DNA of 64,000 nucleotides from the NCBI RefSeq assembly GCF_020509005.1, contig NC_063023.1:496001-560000 (forward strand). The letters run 5' to 3'. A model generated the notes under the pieces. That model was given only the letters and a program-made list of their open reading frames with translations. It was not told the DNA's origin and made no database searches. Position 1 is the stretch's first letter. Every line of letters begins with the position of its first letter. This document shows, one piece after another, positions 31,384 through 43,332 of the stretch. This DNA comes from Fulvia fulva (Eukaryota; Ascomycota; Dothideomycetes; Mycosphaerellales; Mycosphaerellaceae). The position numbers were made by a program, and so were the translations under genes.

Positions 31384-31868
31384 TTGTTCTTCGCAATGCC
31401 ATCAAACACCAGCAAATACAACATGGCACAGAACACCACCACCGGCGAACCGCGCGGCATCTTCAAGCTTCCAGCAGAGCTCCGTCTCCAAGTATACGAC
31501 ACTGTCATCGCGGACTTCGATCCCACCACAGCTGAGCACTCAGCAACAGACACCAAACCACAGCTGAGCACTCAGCAACAGACACCAAACACTTCCTTCT
31601 CCCACTCCTCAACACATGTCACATGATCCGCAACGAAGCAGTACTCCTGTATTTGAAGCACATTCGAAAATTAAAGAAGGATGCCGCAGCGAAGGAAGAT
31701 GCGGCGGCTGAGAAGGTCGAGACGTATCTGAGGGACGCTTCTGCGGATAGTTCCAAGTTCGACTTTAGAGAGGTTGAGAAGCTGGTTAAGGAACATGACG
31801 CTTTGTTGCAGCTCTGTCTCGAGCTTCAGGAAATAATGGATGCCGAGGAGGTGAAAGCTGCTTTGTGA
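31384..31868 (+). pseudogene. F-box-like gene frameshifted by a 32-bp tandem duplication
   Basis: The first frame from the ATG at 31384 reads to IFKLPAELRLQVYDTVIADF, an F-box/2EXR-like core, then loses phase. The C-terminal part (MIRNEAVLLYLKHIRKLKKD... to the stop at 31868) is in another phase. The two are separated by two identical 32-base units (31526-31557 and 31558-31589). With only one unit present, the two halves are in one frame of 150 codons, and the junction text (HFLLPLLNTCHMIRNEA) looks right for the family. Size and layout resemble the gene at 14280-14741. This could be a real recent lesion or an assembly/sequencing artefact. Confidence 0.75.
31526..31589 (+). repeat. Perfect tandem duplication, 2 x 32 bp
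   Basis: Two adjacent identical 32-base units (31526-31557, 31558-31589). The length is not a multiple of three, so the duplication shifts the reading frame of the gene that contains it. Confidence 0.9.
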
Positions 31869-32014
31869 GATCTGTCTTAATTTTGGTTGATGAGAGGTTT
31901 CGCTGAAGAGGAGTGAGCGAAGGGCAGCCCTGGAGTATTTGCGATCTTGAGGAGCCAGAACCAACCTCACAACCATTATAAGTGATCACATAGCAGCATT
32001 CCCTTCCAGCAGCC

Positions 32015-32677
32015 CTACCGCTTCCTCAGAACCACCATCCTCCCCCCCTTCCCACTCCCCTCCACCATCCCAAACTCCTCCGTCCCCACAACCTCCACAA
32101 GATCCCGCCTCTCCAACCCCTCCACAACACTCCTATACCCCCCACTCTCCCACACATCATCATGCACCGTCGCTACAATGATTCCCCCATGCGCAACAAC
32201 TCTCACAAACTCATTGAACACCTGCGGTCCCACGTGTCCCTTCGTTAACGTCCCCACACAAGTGCAGACGTCATAACTCCCGTCAACCCTCTCGATCGGT
32301 TTGGTTAGATCCGCCACGTCGAGGTCTTGGTAGATACCTTTTTGTCGCGCGACTTTGAGCATTGCAGGCGTCAGGTCTAGGCCGTCGATTGTGAAGGTCA
32401 GAGGTGAGTGGGAGAAGTGCAGGCCGACGAGTCCTGTGCCGCAGCCTGCGTCGAGGATTTTGAGGTGGCTGGGACTGGGAGTGATGTTTTTGAGTACGGC
32501 TGTGACGGCGAGTTGTGGGGATGTGTAAGAGGATGACTGCAGGTCTGTGTCGTAGGAAGATGCCCATTCTTCGTAAAGGTCTTTAGCGCCGTTGGCATCT
32601 TTCAAATTGTAGGCGCGGGTGAGGTATTCGGCGCTCTGACCGGAGGTGGTGTGCGTGAGGTCTTTGCGATCTGACAT
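32015..32677 (-). CDS. Class I SAM-dependent methyltransferase
   Basis: The protein has 220 residues from the ATG at 32677 (MSDRKDLTHTTSGQSAEYL). An upstream in-frame ATG (32854) would add 59 residues without methyltransferase character. Motif I is ILDAGCGTGLVGLHF (about 79-93), followed by DGLDLTPAMLKVARQKG (acidic end of strand 2) and YDVCTCVGTLTKGHVGP (motif IV region), so the SAM-binding fold is complete. The N-terminal YLTRAYNLKDANGAKDLYEEWASSYD stretch is typical of WBSCR27-like methyltransferases. The substrate is unknown. Confidence 0.82.
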   Translation of the reverse strand: MSDRKDLTHTTSGQSAEYLTRAYNLKDANGAKDLYEEWASSYDTDLQSSSYTSPQLAVTAVLKNITPSPSHLKILDAGCGTGLVGLHFSHSPLTFTIDGLDLTPAMLKVARQKGIYQDLDVADLTKPIERVDGSYDVCTCVGTLTKGHVGPQVFNEFVRVVAHGGIIVATVHDDVWESGGYRSVVEGLERRDLVEVVGTEEFGMVEGSGKGGRMVVLRKR

Positions 32678-34928
32678 CTTGATGTTGATAATGTGGCGCT
32701 CCTGTTCTGAGTATGTTCTCGTTGTAGTCGTTGTTTTCAAGGGCTGTAGGACGTGACGTCGAAGATAAAGTGGGACCGTGCCCCTCCTTCCTTCCCAGAT
32801 CGGTTTCGCAGCCACCTCACCTCCTTTCCATCTGAGTATCCTCTCACTGCACACAGTACAGTACTTAGCTCAGCGGATCAAGTCTGTCATGCCTACGCAC
32901 TGAACATTACCCCAACCTCAACGATATCCGAGCAACGGCCCAAAGCACCCACACGAAATCCCAATGCTGCGTCTTTCGGCCTCCATTTTGCATCATATTC
33001 ACGACCCCATCAATCATGGCCACGACACTGTCAGATAAGAGTGCGAGCCCGGTGTTCTGCTCTGATCAAGACACCAGTTCACAAGCTGCAGGAGTTTCAT
33101 TGTCAGATCTCACACACTACAAAGTCTCCTCGAGTCATTCACCAGCTCCTCCACTTCTGCACCAGCTATGGCTGGTTTCCTCATGCCAAACATATGCAGC
33201 AATGTTGTGTTCGGATAACGTCGTCTACCCCGGTCAAGATCGAGACCAAGGCGAACCCGCCCGTCGTGTTGGTGAGGATTGTGGTGAGAAGCTATCTCCT
33301 TCTCAGACTGTTAGGCTTGAATTTAGCGTCACGTGCCAATTCAAGCCCAAGGGTCTGAAAGCAAGGTAGCAGATTTGGCCTTTTTTAGCTTATATATATA
33401 CAACATATTACAACATCGTCTTGTACGTATATAATAACTGCTGAATCTTGGGAAAGGTGTTCTAAGGCTAGGCTACAAGTTTAAAAGAGATAGGACTAGA
33501 AGCTGCTGCGGAAACACCGTCTAAATTGCTGTTTTAAGAATTCTAGAGCTGCGCCCGGTTGATAGCTGCATCTTTACTATAACCTAGCGCACCATCGGAA
33601 GAACACTTAGAGGCGGTAGGGCATACTATTCCAAGGGTCCTCGGGTGTCTTAATCGACAGCTAGGTAGTATTGTTAATAGATAGTAGCCTTAATCCAGAT
33701 TCTAAAGCATAAGCCAAAAATGAACTTGCTTATTTGTCGCTCGTATATTCTGCAGCTTTACGCAATTGCGTATATACGTTTTCCAATTATCTTTATTAAG
33801 CTGTTTTCGAGGAACCTCTTCCTAGGTTTGTCGCTGCCTAGTGTGGTTGTATTGTAGCATTGCTTCGAAGGTGGTAGTAAAGGTGTCGCATAAGGCGGAA
33901 ATAGCCGAATCTGCGATCTTCCTTTCAGGCGCTTCGCTGAGACCCTGACCGCTTACATAGCATCAGGGTGCATCACGTGCGCCTGAGAAGGAGGTAGGCA
34001 CAGGGACCAGTCCCTGTGGCTTCGTCCATATCTGGGCACTGCAGATTCCTGATTCGTGCGTCGTATCATCTTCGTACAGAGTGTGAGACGCAGCTCAACC
34101 GATGGCAGCATGAGTGCGTGCAGGCGGCGTGGACTCTCGTGGATTCAAGGCACCGCTGCTCCTGCATGAACATGCAAACACACCAAATCACCTCTGCATA
34201 AAGCTGCCGAACGCTTCAACTGAAAACACCACTCCCGCGGCTTCTTCAAACACCATCCATATCATCCTCTACAGACTCTCTATGTCCACTCCCCCCTCCC
34301 CACTCACCCTCATCCCTATTCTACCCATACCCTCAAAGTCAGATCAACCCCAAGATCCCGGTCCCTACAGCACACATCCCTCAATCCATCTGCCGAAGCA
34401 AAAACACAAAAAACATTAATGCCCCCTCTATAAGCTACTTTACTCCTCCCAATGATTGATTGATTGATTCCCCCCTTCCAGGAGAACCGTGGTCTCAGAT
34501 TCAATCCTCCCTACCCGCGAGAGCGACCATCCATTCCGTAGTGGCCAGGACCTCGATTCCGGGTTCCCATTCATGCTGTGTAGCTGCCGTGATCGGTAAA
34601 AGGTAAAAACAACTCTCCAATGCTGATACTTCCAGAACCTGGCTATAGCCTGTCGGAACGAGTGACCAGAAAGCGCAAAAAGTGTCGATCTTGTGGTTGT
34701 GGTCAAACGATATTGCCGTCGCCCGTATGTGCAGAATTACTAGTTAGGCCGGGTAATGGTACAGGCAGATGTGACAGGTATGGGTGTGTGAAACAGAAAA
34801 ATACAAAAGTACAACCAGCCATGGCCGTGGAGGCGGGGTTCGTGATGACAAGACAAATCGATATGTGCGCCGGGTTCTATATGCTCTCGTGATGTTGTCG
34901 TCATGATGTGTGGGCCAGAAAGAGCCGT
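32678..34928. other. 2.25-kb intergenic region with a small RIP-like patch
   Basis: No gene is supported. From about 33370 to 33900 composition becomes TA-rich with runs such as TTATATATATA and many CTAG/TAG strings, like the flanking repeat islands. This suggests a short decayed repeat whose type I cannot identify. The rest is ordinary. A short (GATT)n run lies near 34454-34467. Confidence 0.5.
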
Positions 34929-37084
34929 CTAAGCGTAAGAGGTCAAGTCCATCTTTGGCTTGAGCTGCGAAGCGAGGTCGTCCCTTGTCGTGACCATCTC
35001 CTTGGGAATTCTCGACACGCGGTATGCACCTTCTCGAACGGCGTCCCGTTGAATCGTTGAGATGCCGGAGCGGTTACTGCGAATGCTGCCGGCATCGCCA
35101 GACGACAGCATAGGATCTCTGATCTTCGAAGGTGGTGCGAAGTCGAGTGCGGTGAACGTGCCTGATTTGCGTAGATCGTGGGGAGATGGCAAGACTGCGA
35201 GGTTCTCGAACGACGACGCCAGCGGCGTGAAAGCTCTTACGCTTGGACTGTAAGGTCTTGGGGTGCCGAGCGGCGAGTCTGGCCTTCTGCCGTTCTGCAG
35301 GTCTCGAATCGAAGTCGGAGGAGCGAAATCGAGCGGGTTGAAGATTTGCGCATCTTTTCTCAGCTTGTGCGGTGTAGGCAAGCTAGACAATGGTGATGGC
35401 GGTGGCAGCTTCTTCTTTGGCATTGAGCGGCCTCTTGGACGACCACCGGACATTGTCGAGTACGCAGCAGAGAACTTCCTCTGGTGTGGGTAGCCACCTT
35501 GCGAGCCGCCACTGACACGGGGCTTGCCCTGAGCACCTCGTGGTGGTGGTGTCATCGCTCTGCGGACTGGAGTCTCAGCGAAAGGACGTGCTCCAGGAGC
35601 GTAGAACCCGCCGCTGTGAGGATCGTAAACTACGCCATCCAGATAGTCGTCGTATACCTCATCTGGCGTTACACCGATAGCAGGGTTGCCATGTGGAGCA
35701 TTGCCAGCCGTCGGCTTGCTGTCATCAAAGTATTCCTTGTAGAACGAGCGTATTCTGTTCGCACGCAACTCGGGCGTCTCGTCAGGAACATCGGGTGGAA
35801 GTGGTCGAAGACCCATGACTGATAACCGGTTTTGTGCTGGAACGGGTTGCGCTGGGTGCAAGCTGGCACCTCTTACGGGCAAGGCAGCTGGGGCGTCCAA
35901 GGAATACCGTTCTGCAACCATATCAATCTCGTACGGCTCTGGAATCATGATTGTCGGGTGTGTCGGAGCAGGTGGAAAGTCATCGCCGTAGTTGCTTGAT
36001 TCTGGACGGCTGTCGATCGGCGGCGCTGTCATGTAGTCTCCTCTTGGTGGGGCAAGATTGCTGTTTATTGATAATCGTGGCGGCGAAGGGAGCTCTCTTG
36101 CGACTGGCTCTGGCACAGATGGAGGCGAGTACAAGATCTCCTTCTCGTTGATCTCCGGCATTGGCTTGTCCAGACTTGGCTTGCGACTATGCTGACCATT
36201 TCGATTCATGGAGCTGTGCATTTGTCGAGGCGGAAATTCACCTGTGGACATAGATTCGTGAGGCGACATGGAGTCTGCACGCTTGTCGAAAGACTGTGAC
36301 ATTGGTCGGGCATTCGCGACGAGGCTGACGTTCTCTCGGAGGTTGGAGTGGTGACCTGTCGACATGGAGTAGACGGAGCCGTTGTCGCCCAGGCGGTTGT
36401 TGAAGCGCATCGAGTCGTTGTCGGTTGAGGGTCGCATAAGCGTCACCGGTCGGTATGGATCGTGCGGATCCACCATGCTGCGCGACATGCTGTGTATGGA
36501 TTCACGCGAGCCGTTCATGGCCGCAGGCAGCACATACGGGCTGTCTATGTGCATTGACAAGTCCATTGACAAACCCATATCCTTCCTCTTGGACGACGCA
36601 GCACCAAGGTCGGTGACAATCATTTCCGGTCCCTTCTTTCGGCCTTTTGATTGCTTCGATGCCGCCGGTGCGATTCCTTCCATGCCAAAGTCCAAGGACT
36701 TGTGAGGGTCGTTGATGTCCTCTAGCCGTTGTTTCTTGACATGTCGTCGGTGGAGCACGAGGAGGATGACTATTGCAACTGCCATAGGAATACTAGGCAG
36801 ATGTTAGCACAGGCAACGACAAGATCCCACCATGATACGTACACGACACCGAGAATGATGGCAGTGTTTTGGGTATTCTGTGTCTGTGCCGGCGTGTGGC
36901 AGTTTGCACCCTCATTGTCGCACGTGCTCGAGGACTTGCTGCTGCTGGATGTTTCGGACCGCTTCACTACGGTTCGCGTGATGTCGTGCAATCCAGTGGC
37001 GGCATGGTCGACAATGCGCTTGATGTGCTTCTCCTGCTGCCCTGCCGCCTGCAGCTCTGCTTGCGCAAAGGGTAACTTCATCAC
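34929..37084 (-). CDS. Single-pass plasma-membrane protein, SKG6-type
   Basis: Two exons (37084-36843 and 36792-34929) encode 701 residues. The first exon supplies a short Ser/Thr-rich outer part. Across the splice the sequence reads TAIILGVVIPMAVAIVILLVLHRRHVKK, one membrane helix followed by basic residues, then DINDPHKSLDFGM, the hallmark of the fungal SKG6/transmembrane-helix family. The long cytoplasmic tail is Ser/Pro-rich and holds a repeated phrase, LRKxxxFxxLDFAPPxxIRD, twice (near 35330 and 35150 on the map). Related proteins act in polarised growth and cell-wall or septum organisation; that role is inferred. The start at 37084 is the first ATG of the frame and is plausible, not proven. 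Confidence 0.78.
36793..36842 (-). other. 50-nt phase-2 intron in the SKG6-type gene
   Basis: Donor GTACGT, branch GTGCTAACA, acceptor GCCTAG. Joining the exons completes a Val codon and a continuous membrane helix, which is strong support for the splice. Confidence 0.85.
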
Positions 37085-39431
37085 GCCCCTTCCACCTGTT
37101 CTGCAAGGCTGGCTTATCTGGTGGAGCCCGTCGCTCGGGTCAAGGTCTACGTTGTCTACCGGGCGAATCGTGACATGCAGTGCAAAGGTATAGCTCTCCT
37201 GTCGTGACGTCGGGTGTGTATGAGATTACGGTATGGGGTGGTTCCTTGTTTCCAGCGCGCGTCAGATCATGTGTGATTATGCAAGCTGGATTGGCGGGTT
37301 GTTTCAGGAGTGCAGGTTTATCGACGTGTTGTCGTTGTGATGGCTGGTCTGGCGCCGGCGAGCGGTGGTCGGCGAGGTGGTATGTACAATGAGTGACTAC
37401 AGTGAGGTGCCGGTGGTGGTGGTAGAGAGCGTCGTTGGCCGAGGCCGTTCAAGGAATGAATGGAGGGGGGTGTCTGTTCGACGTCGGCGACGAATACGAG
37501 GCGGCGCGGGTGCAGGAGGGAAAGGAGAGTGGAATGAGAGAAGAGGATGCGCTTGGCGAGCTTGGGTGCTAAGCTTTGTGGCTTGCGACGCACCAAGCGG
37601 TCCAACGGTCGATTCATGTTGCCTTTTGCAGGGTTTGATATTGCAACTTCTCCCAGACCCAGACCGTCCGCAGCTCCGCTCTCAGTGCTGACCTGCTGCC
37701 ATTGCCAATCCTTGCTGGGATCCCCTCTGCCTCCCACTCACCGCTGCATCGCTTGCTTCTAGACCACCAGCACTGGCCTGATGCATCATGCTGGAAATGG
37801 TGCCGTGGGCCGTGGCTGAGGTCGCGGAACCTCGAGCATTAGAAGTTAGAACTAACCGCTCCACCGCCTGTTACGGCAAGCGTCAGGAACACCCGCTTGC
37901 TCGCCTGAGCTGCATCCAATAATCATCGGCACATCACGATGCGAGACACGCTTCAAAGCGGCAGCTTACCCTGGTCTGGAAATAGCTTTTTCGACATCTT
38001 GCAGGCTAGCAGGATGCAGGTACCGCTGCACCATTGGCCACGCTTTGATGAGACTGCACTTCGTGACCACAAACACCCACAGCGACGTGCTGGTCTTCGC
38101 AAAATCCTTCGCTGCTTCTCCCATCGACTGCTTGTCGCCTTCCCGTCGCTCTTTAGAAATTAGCAGCGTGCCACGCGTGTCTGCGAAGGATTTTGGCCAA
38201 CATGGACCTTAGTCGCCGTTGGTGCCGGTCGGCCATGTGTGCTCCGCTTGAGAAGCCGGATCCTAATCTCCGACCTTCTTCCACGGCCGCGTTGACTCGT
38301 TGGGAACACAAGAGCAGATGACGACGTGATAGGAGTTGGCTCCGGCCCTGACATGAAGCTATCGAGCCACCATTTCGAAGCTCGAAACGCAAGACAGCAG
38401 TTCGTTTCTCACCACGGGGGCAATATGGCACTGACAGAGAATCTACAACACAGCTTTTTTCGCCTTTCACTCTGGCATTCGTCGACCCGGAATTCGGAGT
38501 AGCCTCCTTCATGCCCCAGGAGTCCGATGCCTGCAGGGCAGATGTAATCTGAGAACTTCCATTGGACACTCAGCTGCTGCCTACCGACGATCGACTGAAA
38601 CTTCGATACGGCGCTTAAATGTGGCACAGCAGCCCTACTTAACAACAGGATGTCATTTTTGTAGGACGACCGCAACGGTGATGAAGCAACATGCCACGCA
38701 CTATCTACAACGTAAAAACAGGATCAACTGAAACCCCTCGAAATTTGGCAGACTCCTACCACTGGGATGCCGAATGGAGACGCTTCAGCAAGCCTACCTG
38801 TATCTTGCCACCCACAGTGGCTCCTCGCAAAACTACTCTGCCGAACTTGGTACAGCAACGCAAGACGCCCACTTCATTTGCACATCGACGGCAGACTTGT
38901 CAAAAAGACTTTGGACCAACTCACTCCTGAAGATTCGAGGCCGTTCTGCTTCCAAGACTGTGCTCTATATGTGACCAACGAGCGTGGAAGCCATGGCTTC
39001 TGGCGTCAACAACTCTTGGATAAGATCTATCGCACCTGGTACCCGACTCGGTCTCAGGACACTGACATCAGCCATAGTAAGTGAGCAGCCTAGTATTATT
39101 GCTGCAGGCGATAAGCACGTTCCCATGGTAGGTCCTCGCTTTGGAACCCGTTCTGACTTCTACCAGAAGCATTCTTCTGTCATCTAATGGAAATTTGCAC
39201 CGCATCGACTCCAGTGTCGAGACCTAACAAAGATGTTCTAGGATTCCACCTTGCGCTCTGTGTGAAGTTGGCTCAGACAGTCCCCAGCATCGCGCAAGAG
39301 ATCTCGCTCGTATGGCCTCGGTTCCAGACTTATGAAGGCCTGCTCCTCGCGCCTGCAGCTGAGTATAAACTGCGTCCATCATTCAAAGAGTGTTTCATCA
39401 TCATACACACAGACCCTTACGAGCACCACTC
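37085..39431. other. 2.3-kb region without a supported gene
   Basis: Up to about 38690 I see nothing but short unsupported frames. Between 38691 and 39483, several plus-strand frames of 80-105 codons follow one another in different phases (for example one with PLHLHIDGRLVKKTLDQL near 38880 and one from 39187). They could be pieces of a decayed gene, but no consistent gene model or family can be defended. Confidence 0.4.
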
Positions 39432-40836
39432 CTACATCTTCGGCATCTGCTCTCTCCTCAACCCAAGTCGATACCTATCATGAGGTCGGAAGTGCTGCAA
39501 CCTATGCGGATTCGTACTCCTACTAAGATGTACACCCGGATCCGCCGTCTCCATACTCTGGAAATTATCATGCCCCGGGACCAGTGGATTATTTCGAATT
39601 TGGTTCAAAGCTTGAGCGACCGTAGGGCGGCCTATTGTTCCAGTGGGATTATACCGGACGCATTGCGCAATGAAATTGGATAGGCTTGCAGAGTACATTC
39701 CCGGTAGGAACGGGGGCTGTCTGTTCTGGCGGCCTATGCCGGGCCAGCCGTCGGGTTGGAGGTTCACCATGGACCTGGGATGTGTTAGCCTTGCAGTCTT
39801 GAATGGTTCATGTGATATGAGTGTTGGACGAACCAAAGGATGATGCCTACGCCCCAGACATTCGTCTGCTCTCGTAGTCTTCGCCTGGCACTCAGGTCGA
39901 AATCTCCGTTCCTCCTGTACCATCTTCTCTGCTCCGGCGAGAGGAAGCCATCCGTGCCTTCGTCTTCGAAGAACTCGACGGGATTGTTTGTCCCGTCATT
40001 AACATCAGTCTCGCAAGCGAAGCCGAAATCACCAAGCTGTACGGTCGGATAATGTCGAAATGTCTACGCATCTGGGGCCAGTAGCAGCACATTGCTAGGC
40101 TTGGTGCTAGACTCATCAGTCTTCGCTTCCACATCTTGAACAAGCCGCTTCTTACTCTCTGTGTATGATGCCACGCCAATTCGGCACGGTGTTTGCACCC
40201 GTGCCGCCTTGAAGCAGTACTTGTGCTGCTAGCAGAAGTTGCTCCGCGACATACCACTAAATTCGAGACTCGTCAGGAAATTCTCTCGGCGCTCAGAGTA
40301 GCTCACATACTATGAATGGCTCTGGAATATCTACTCTCTGGACGAAGTACTCGACTATGAGCTCGTGTAGGTCACGATATGAGCAAAAGTCCATGAACAG
40401 CTTCCAGCGTCGATTCAGCATATCGGTGGCGGTTTTTACCACGATACTTGCAAAGTGGATGCCTTCGAGCGCCCGGCGGTGGTTGTATGGCGATAGTAGA
40501 CAGCCGTTGCATAACGATGGCTTCTTGGGGCTGATTGTGATTGATAGGCGCAGCGAAGTTTCGGTAGCCCACGGCGTTGATGCCATCAGACCATTTCGTG
40601 GGATCCCACCAGTCTGCATGGTTGAGTGCTAGCACTTTCACTACCATTCTGTCGATCGCTGAGTTGCTTCTCTCGTCGAACGCTGTCCAAAGAGATGCTA
40701 GGCCGCCTCCTCCATCTCCGAGGTGCCAGCCACCTGTCCATCGTTGGTCAATGCCGTTGGGATCGTTCTTGATTCTCTCGATGAGCCATCTAGGCCAGTC
40801 CCCTGGCATGGTATTAGCCGGAACGACAGAAGCCAT
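39432..40836 (-). pseudogene. Protein kinase pseudogene, multiply frameshifted
   Basis: Kinase landmarks appear in the right order on the minus strand but in different phases. The start is MASVVPANTMPGDW (40836). A Gly-rich loop region follows (GGWHLGDGGGGLASLW), then an RMVVKVLAL segment with the likely catalytic Lys. The alphaC/hinge region (FMDFCSYRDLHELI) is near 40370. Next are GIIHRE (HRD changed to HRE, followed by a stop) near 40165, LGDFGFA at about 40020-40035, GFLSPEQ (APE-like) near 39930 and VWGVGIILW. The C-lobe (NFIAQCVRYNP...RPTVAQAL) lies near 39660. At least two phase changes and several stops separate them. It resembles fungal protein kinases of accessory type. It was an intact gene once; no RIP-type TA bias is evident, so decay was by indels and point changes. 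Confidence 0.75.
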
Positions 40837-41504
40837 GTTGTAGGGTGTGCTCGCTGGTGCAGATGCTTTCCTGAGGTGCTCGAGATGCCAACGCACGATA
40901 GCCAGCAAAAAGTGGAACAAAGGTCCGTGGACGGAAAGGGAAGCCACGTGCATGTCTTTGTGTAGATAACGTAGCTTCACAACAAAGACCTTCTATTCCG
41001 TTCGTCGCTATAAAGGACTAAATCTCGATGTCTACTGTATGATGGTGCACAATCGTGTGCCTTGCGGAGATATGTATACGTTCTTTCGAGTTTGGGAGGG
41101 CATGCACCATACCCATCAAGACCAAGCACAGCTTTACTGGTATAGATACCTCCATGACATTCATTATTCGAAGTATCGGCGCTGAAAGAATCGACTGTGC
41201 TGCACGGCTGCACAAGCCGAAACGTGACCGCGGCGGCTGGGGAAGCTTAACATTAGCCGTGCCGTTCTCTCCACGGCGACGAGGGCCGAGATGCGTTCAT
41301 CAATGGGTCGGCTGAGGTCCAGTCTCGCGATTGCGCAATGATCCCAACAAGGGCTGGATAGTCAATGTCATGTCATAAGCGCTAGCTAAGTCTTCTAGCA
41401 AAGTCCAAACTTCACGTCTCCTCCAACGCCACGCTCAAAACCGCAGATAGCAGATGTTTCTCGTCCTGTGAGTGCTCACACCAGTCACTGGCATACACAG
41501 CTTT
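40837..41504. other. Intergenic region, nothing recognised
   Basis: Between the kinase pseudogene and the 3' end of RAD52. No supported gene; short frames only. Confidence 0.4.
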
Positions 41505-43332
41505 TCATGTTGTGACGCCATTCGGATCCCTAGCAGCGGCATTCTCACCATTCGCAGTCGCTGCATCATCGACCTTCGCCTTCTTCGGATCCGATGCGCC
41601 GTCCATGCCATGGGTGTTCGTCACATCAGCCATGGCAGGCCTCTTCACGGCAGCAGGCGGCCTGTAAGCTGATCTGTTCTGCATGCCTCCAGGGCCACCG
41701 GGCATACCAATCTTCCGACTCATGTCTGCTGATGGGTTGATATAGTTGGCGCCGGCAGGTCTCTGCGCTCCATTGAAGCCGTTGCTAGCGGCGCTCTGAA
41801 ACCCATTGCCGGCGGCAGCTGGTTGTTGCTGAGCTGGTGATTGTGTATGGCCGTTGCTGAAGACTGCGCGGCTTATGGGCGCGGATTTGCCAGGATTGAT
41901 GCCTTGCGTCCTCCGTATTGATGGACTGTCGGCATGCGGGTTGAATGCTATGTTGCCTTCCGTCGGCCTTGCTTCGCCTGGTTGATTGAACACTTCAGCC
42001 TTGCGTCCGGTTACGAATCCTGAAGGTATGCCTTGTGGTGGTTCGCGTGGTATCGGGAAGCCGTGCTCGTCTGTCGGCTCATTTGGTCCATGTCCTTGTG
42101 GTTGGTTCTTGGCCACACCGATGATCCTTGGCGCCTGGTTTGATGGAGAATCGCTCATCGTGCCCGAAGACGGGTTCGATCGCACCCCATCGTGGTTTGG
42201 CTGTAATTGACCATGGTTGTATTGCTGGGGTCTTTGCGCATTGCCTGGCGTTTGTGGCGGTAACATTCTGGCTGCTGGCTGCCCGGCGATCATTGGTGGT
42301 CGTGACACTGGTTGTGGTCTTTGTGGCGCCTGCAGCCCCTGCACTGGAGCCGGGGGCTGTACGTTGCCTTGCGCTGGTATTTGTTGATTGGGTGGTCTCA
42401 TTTGTGGCATCGAGTGCGTCCTAGGCACGCCTTGCCGCTGGCCTTTCTGATTCTGCCCATGCACGGCCGGCCTCGCTGGTGATGGTGCGCCGTTCGTAAT
42501 TGTACTGTCTTCGAGCATGACCTCGTCCGGGTGGTTGAAGTCTGTTTCATCGAATGTGGTGCCACCGAAGTCGTCTTCGAACTCTCCTGACCCAAAAGAC
42601 GCAGCCGACTGGACAGACTGCACGCTTGTGTTTCGCTGGATCGCTGACGTATTGTTCTGCTGTGGAACTTGTGTGACAGGTTCCTGTTTGATGGGCGCAA
42701 AGTCCGGATGTCTGTGCAAGTTCTTCTCGTCCCACCTCGATGGTGTCGCTTTGACCTTGGTAATCTTGCTAAGATAGTCCTTGTCATAGAGGCAGTTCCC
42801 CAAGACATTGCCAAAGTTTCGTAACGCTCTCTTCATGGCATCTGTCGCAGCTTCCTTCTTCGCCTTCTCAAAGGCAGCCGCTTTGCCCTTTGTGTTTTCA
42901 CAGTGTCCGTACCCTGTGTCCTCGTGGAATGTGCCATCTTTGAGAGTCACTCGCACAATTGTCGACAAGCCGAGGTTGATCTTGCCATTGGTCGGATTCT
43001 CATCGACAAAGTCGATCTGGACGTTGATGATGGACGAGCTCCAGCCATTGAAGCCAAACACTTCATTCGCCAAGTTGATGACCTTCTCTGCTGCCAAGTA
43101 ATGCACCTTCCCTCCTCCATTGCCCGGTCGCGTCGAGATGTATTCCGGACCCAGCTGCTTATCTAGCCGACTCTGAAGTGTGGCAATCTCCTGTGCGGTG
43201 TACTCGGTGATGTGTGGCGTCTTGTCGATGAACGGGTTGATCGTGTTCGCGTTGTCGCGGTGCTGGTCGCCTGGCCTGGAGAGTGTTAGACGCGTGATAT
43301 CTTATATGCGCTAGAGGTACTCACGCAGGCAT
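41505..43332 (-). CDS. RAD52: DNA repair and recombination protein Rad52
   Basis: Rad52 anneals complementary single strands and loads Rad51 on RPA-coated DNA during homologous recombination in the nucleus. Two exons encode 592 residues: an 8-nt first coding exon (43332-43325, ATGCCTGC) and 43275-41505. The spliced N-terminus reads MPAPGDQHRDNANTINPF and then EYTAQEIATLQSRLDKQLGP, exactly the fungal pattern. The conserved DNA-binding half continues through KVHYLAAEKVINLANEVFGF, GYGHCENTKGKAAAFEKAKK and KRALRNFGNVLGNCLYDKDY. The C-terminal half is Gln/Pro/Asn-rich and poorly conserved, as usual, and should carry the RPA and Rad51 contacts. Reading from the internal GTG at 43106 would lose about 57 conserved residues. 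KEX1 is divergent at its 5' side. Confidence 0.95.
43276..43324 (-). other. 49-nt intron after the 8-nt first coding exon of RAD52
   Basis: Donor GTGAGT, branch GTCTAACAC, acceptor CTCCAG. The join restores the conserved MPAPGDQH start. Without it the gene appears to lack an ATG. Confidence 0.88.

Noticed and set aside
32678..32854. Upstream in-frame ATG extending the methyltransferase by 59 residues
   Set aside because: The extension lacks methyltransferase character and the ATG at 32677 starts the conserved N-terminal region.
38691..39483. A series of plus-strand frames (LHIDGRLVKKTLDQL and others)
   Set aside because: They may be remnants of a gene, but phase changes, the lack of splice sites and no certain family prevented a defensible call. 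Two candidate introns found by eye would be only 31 and 39 nt.
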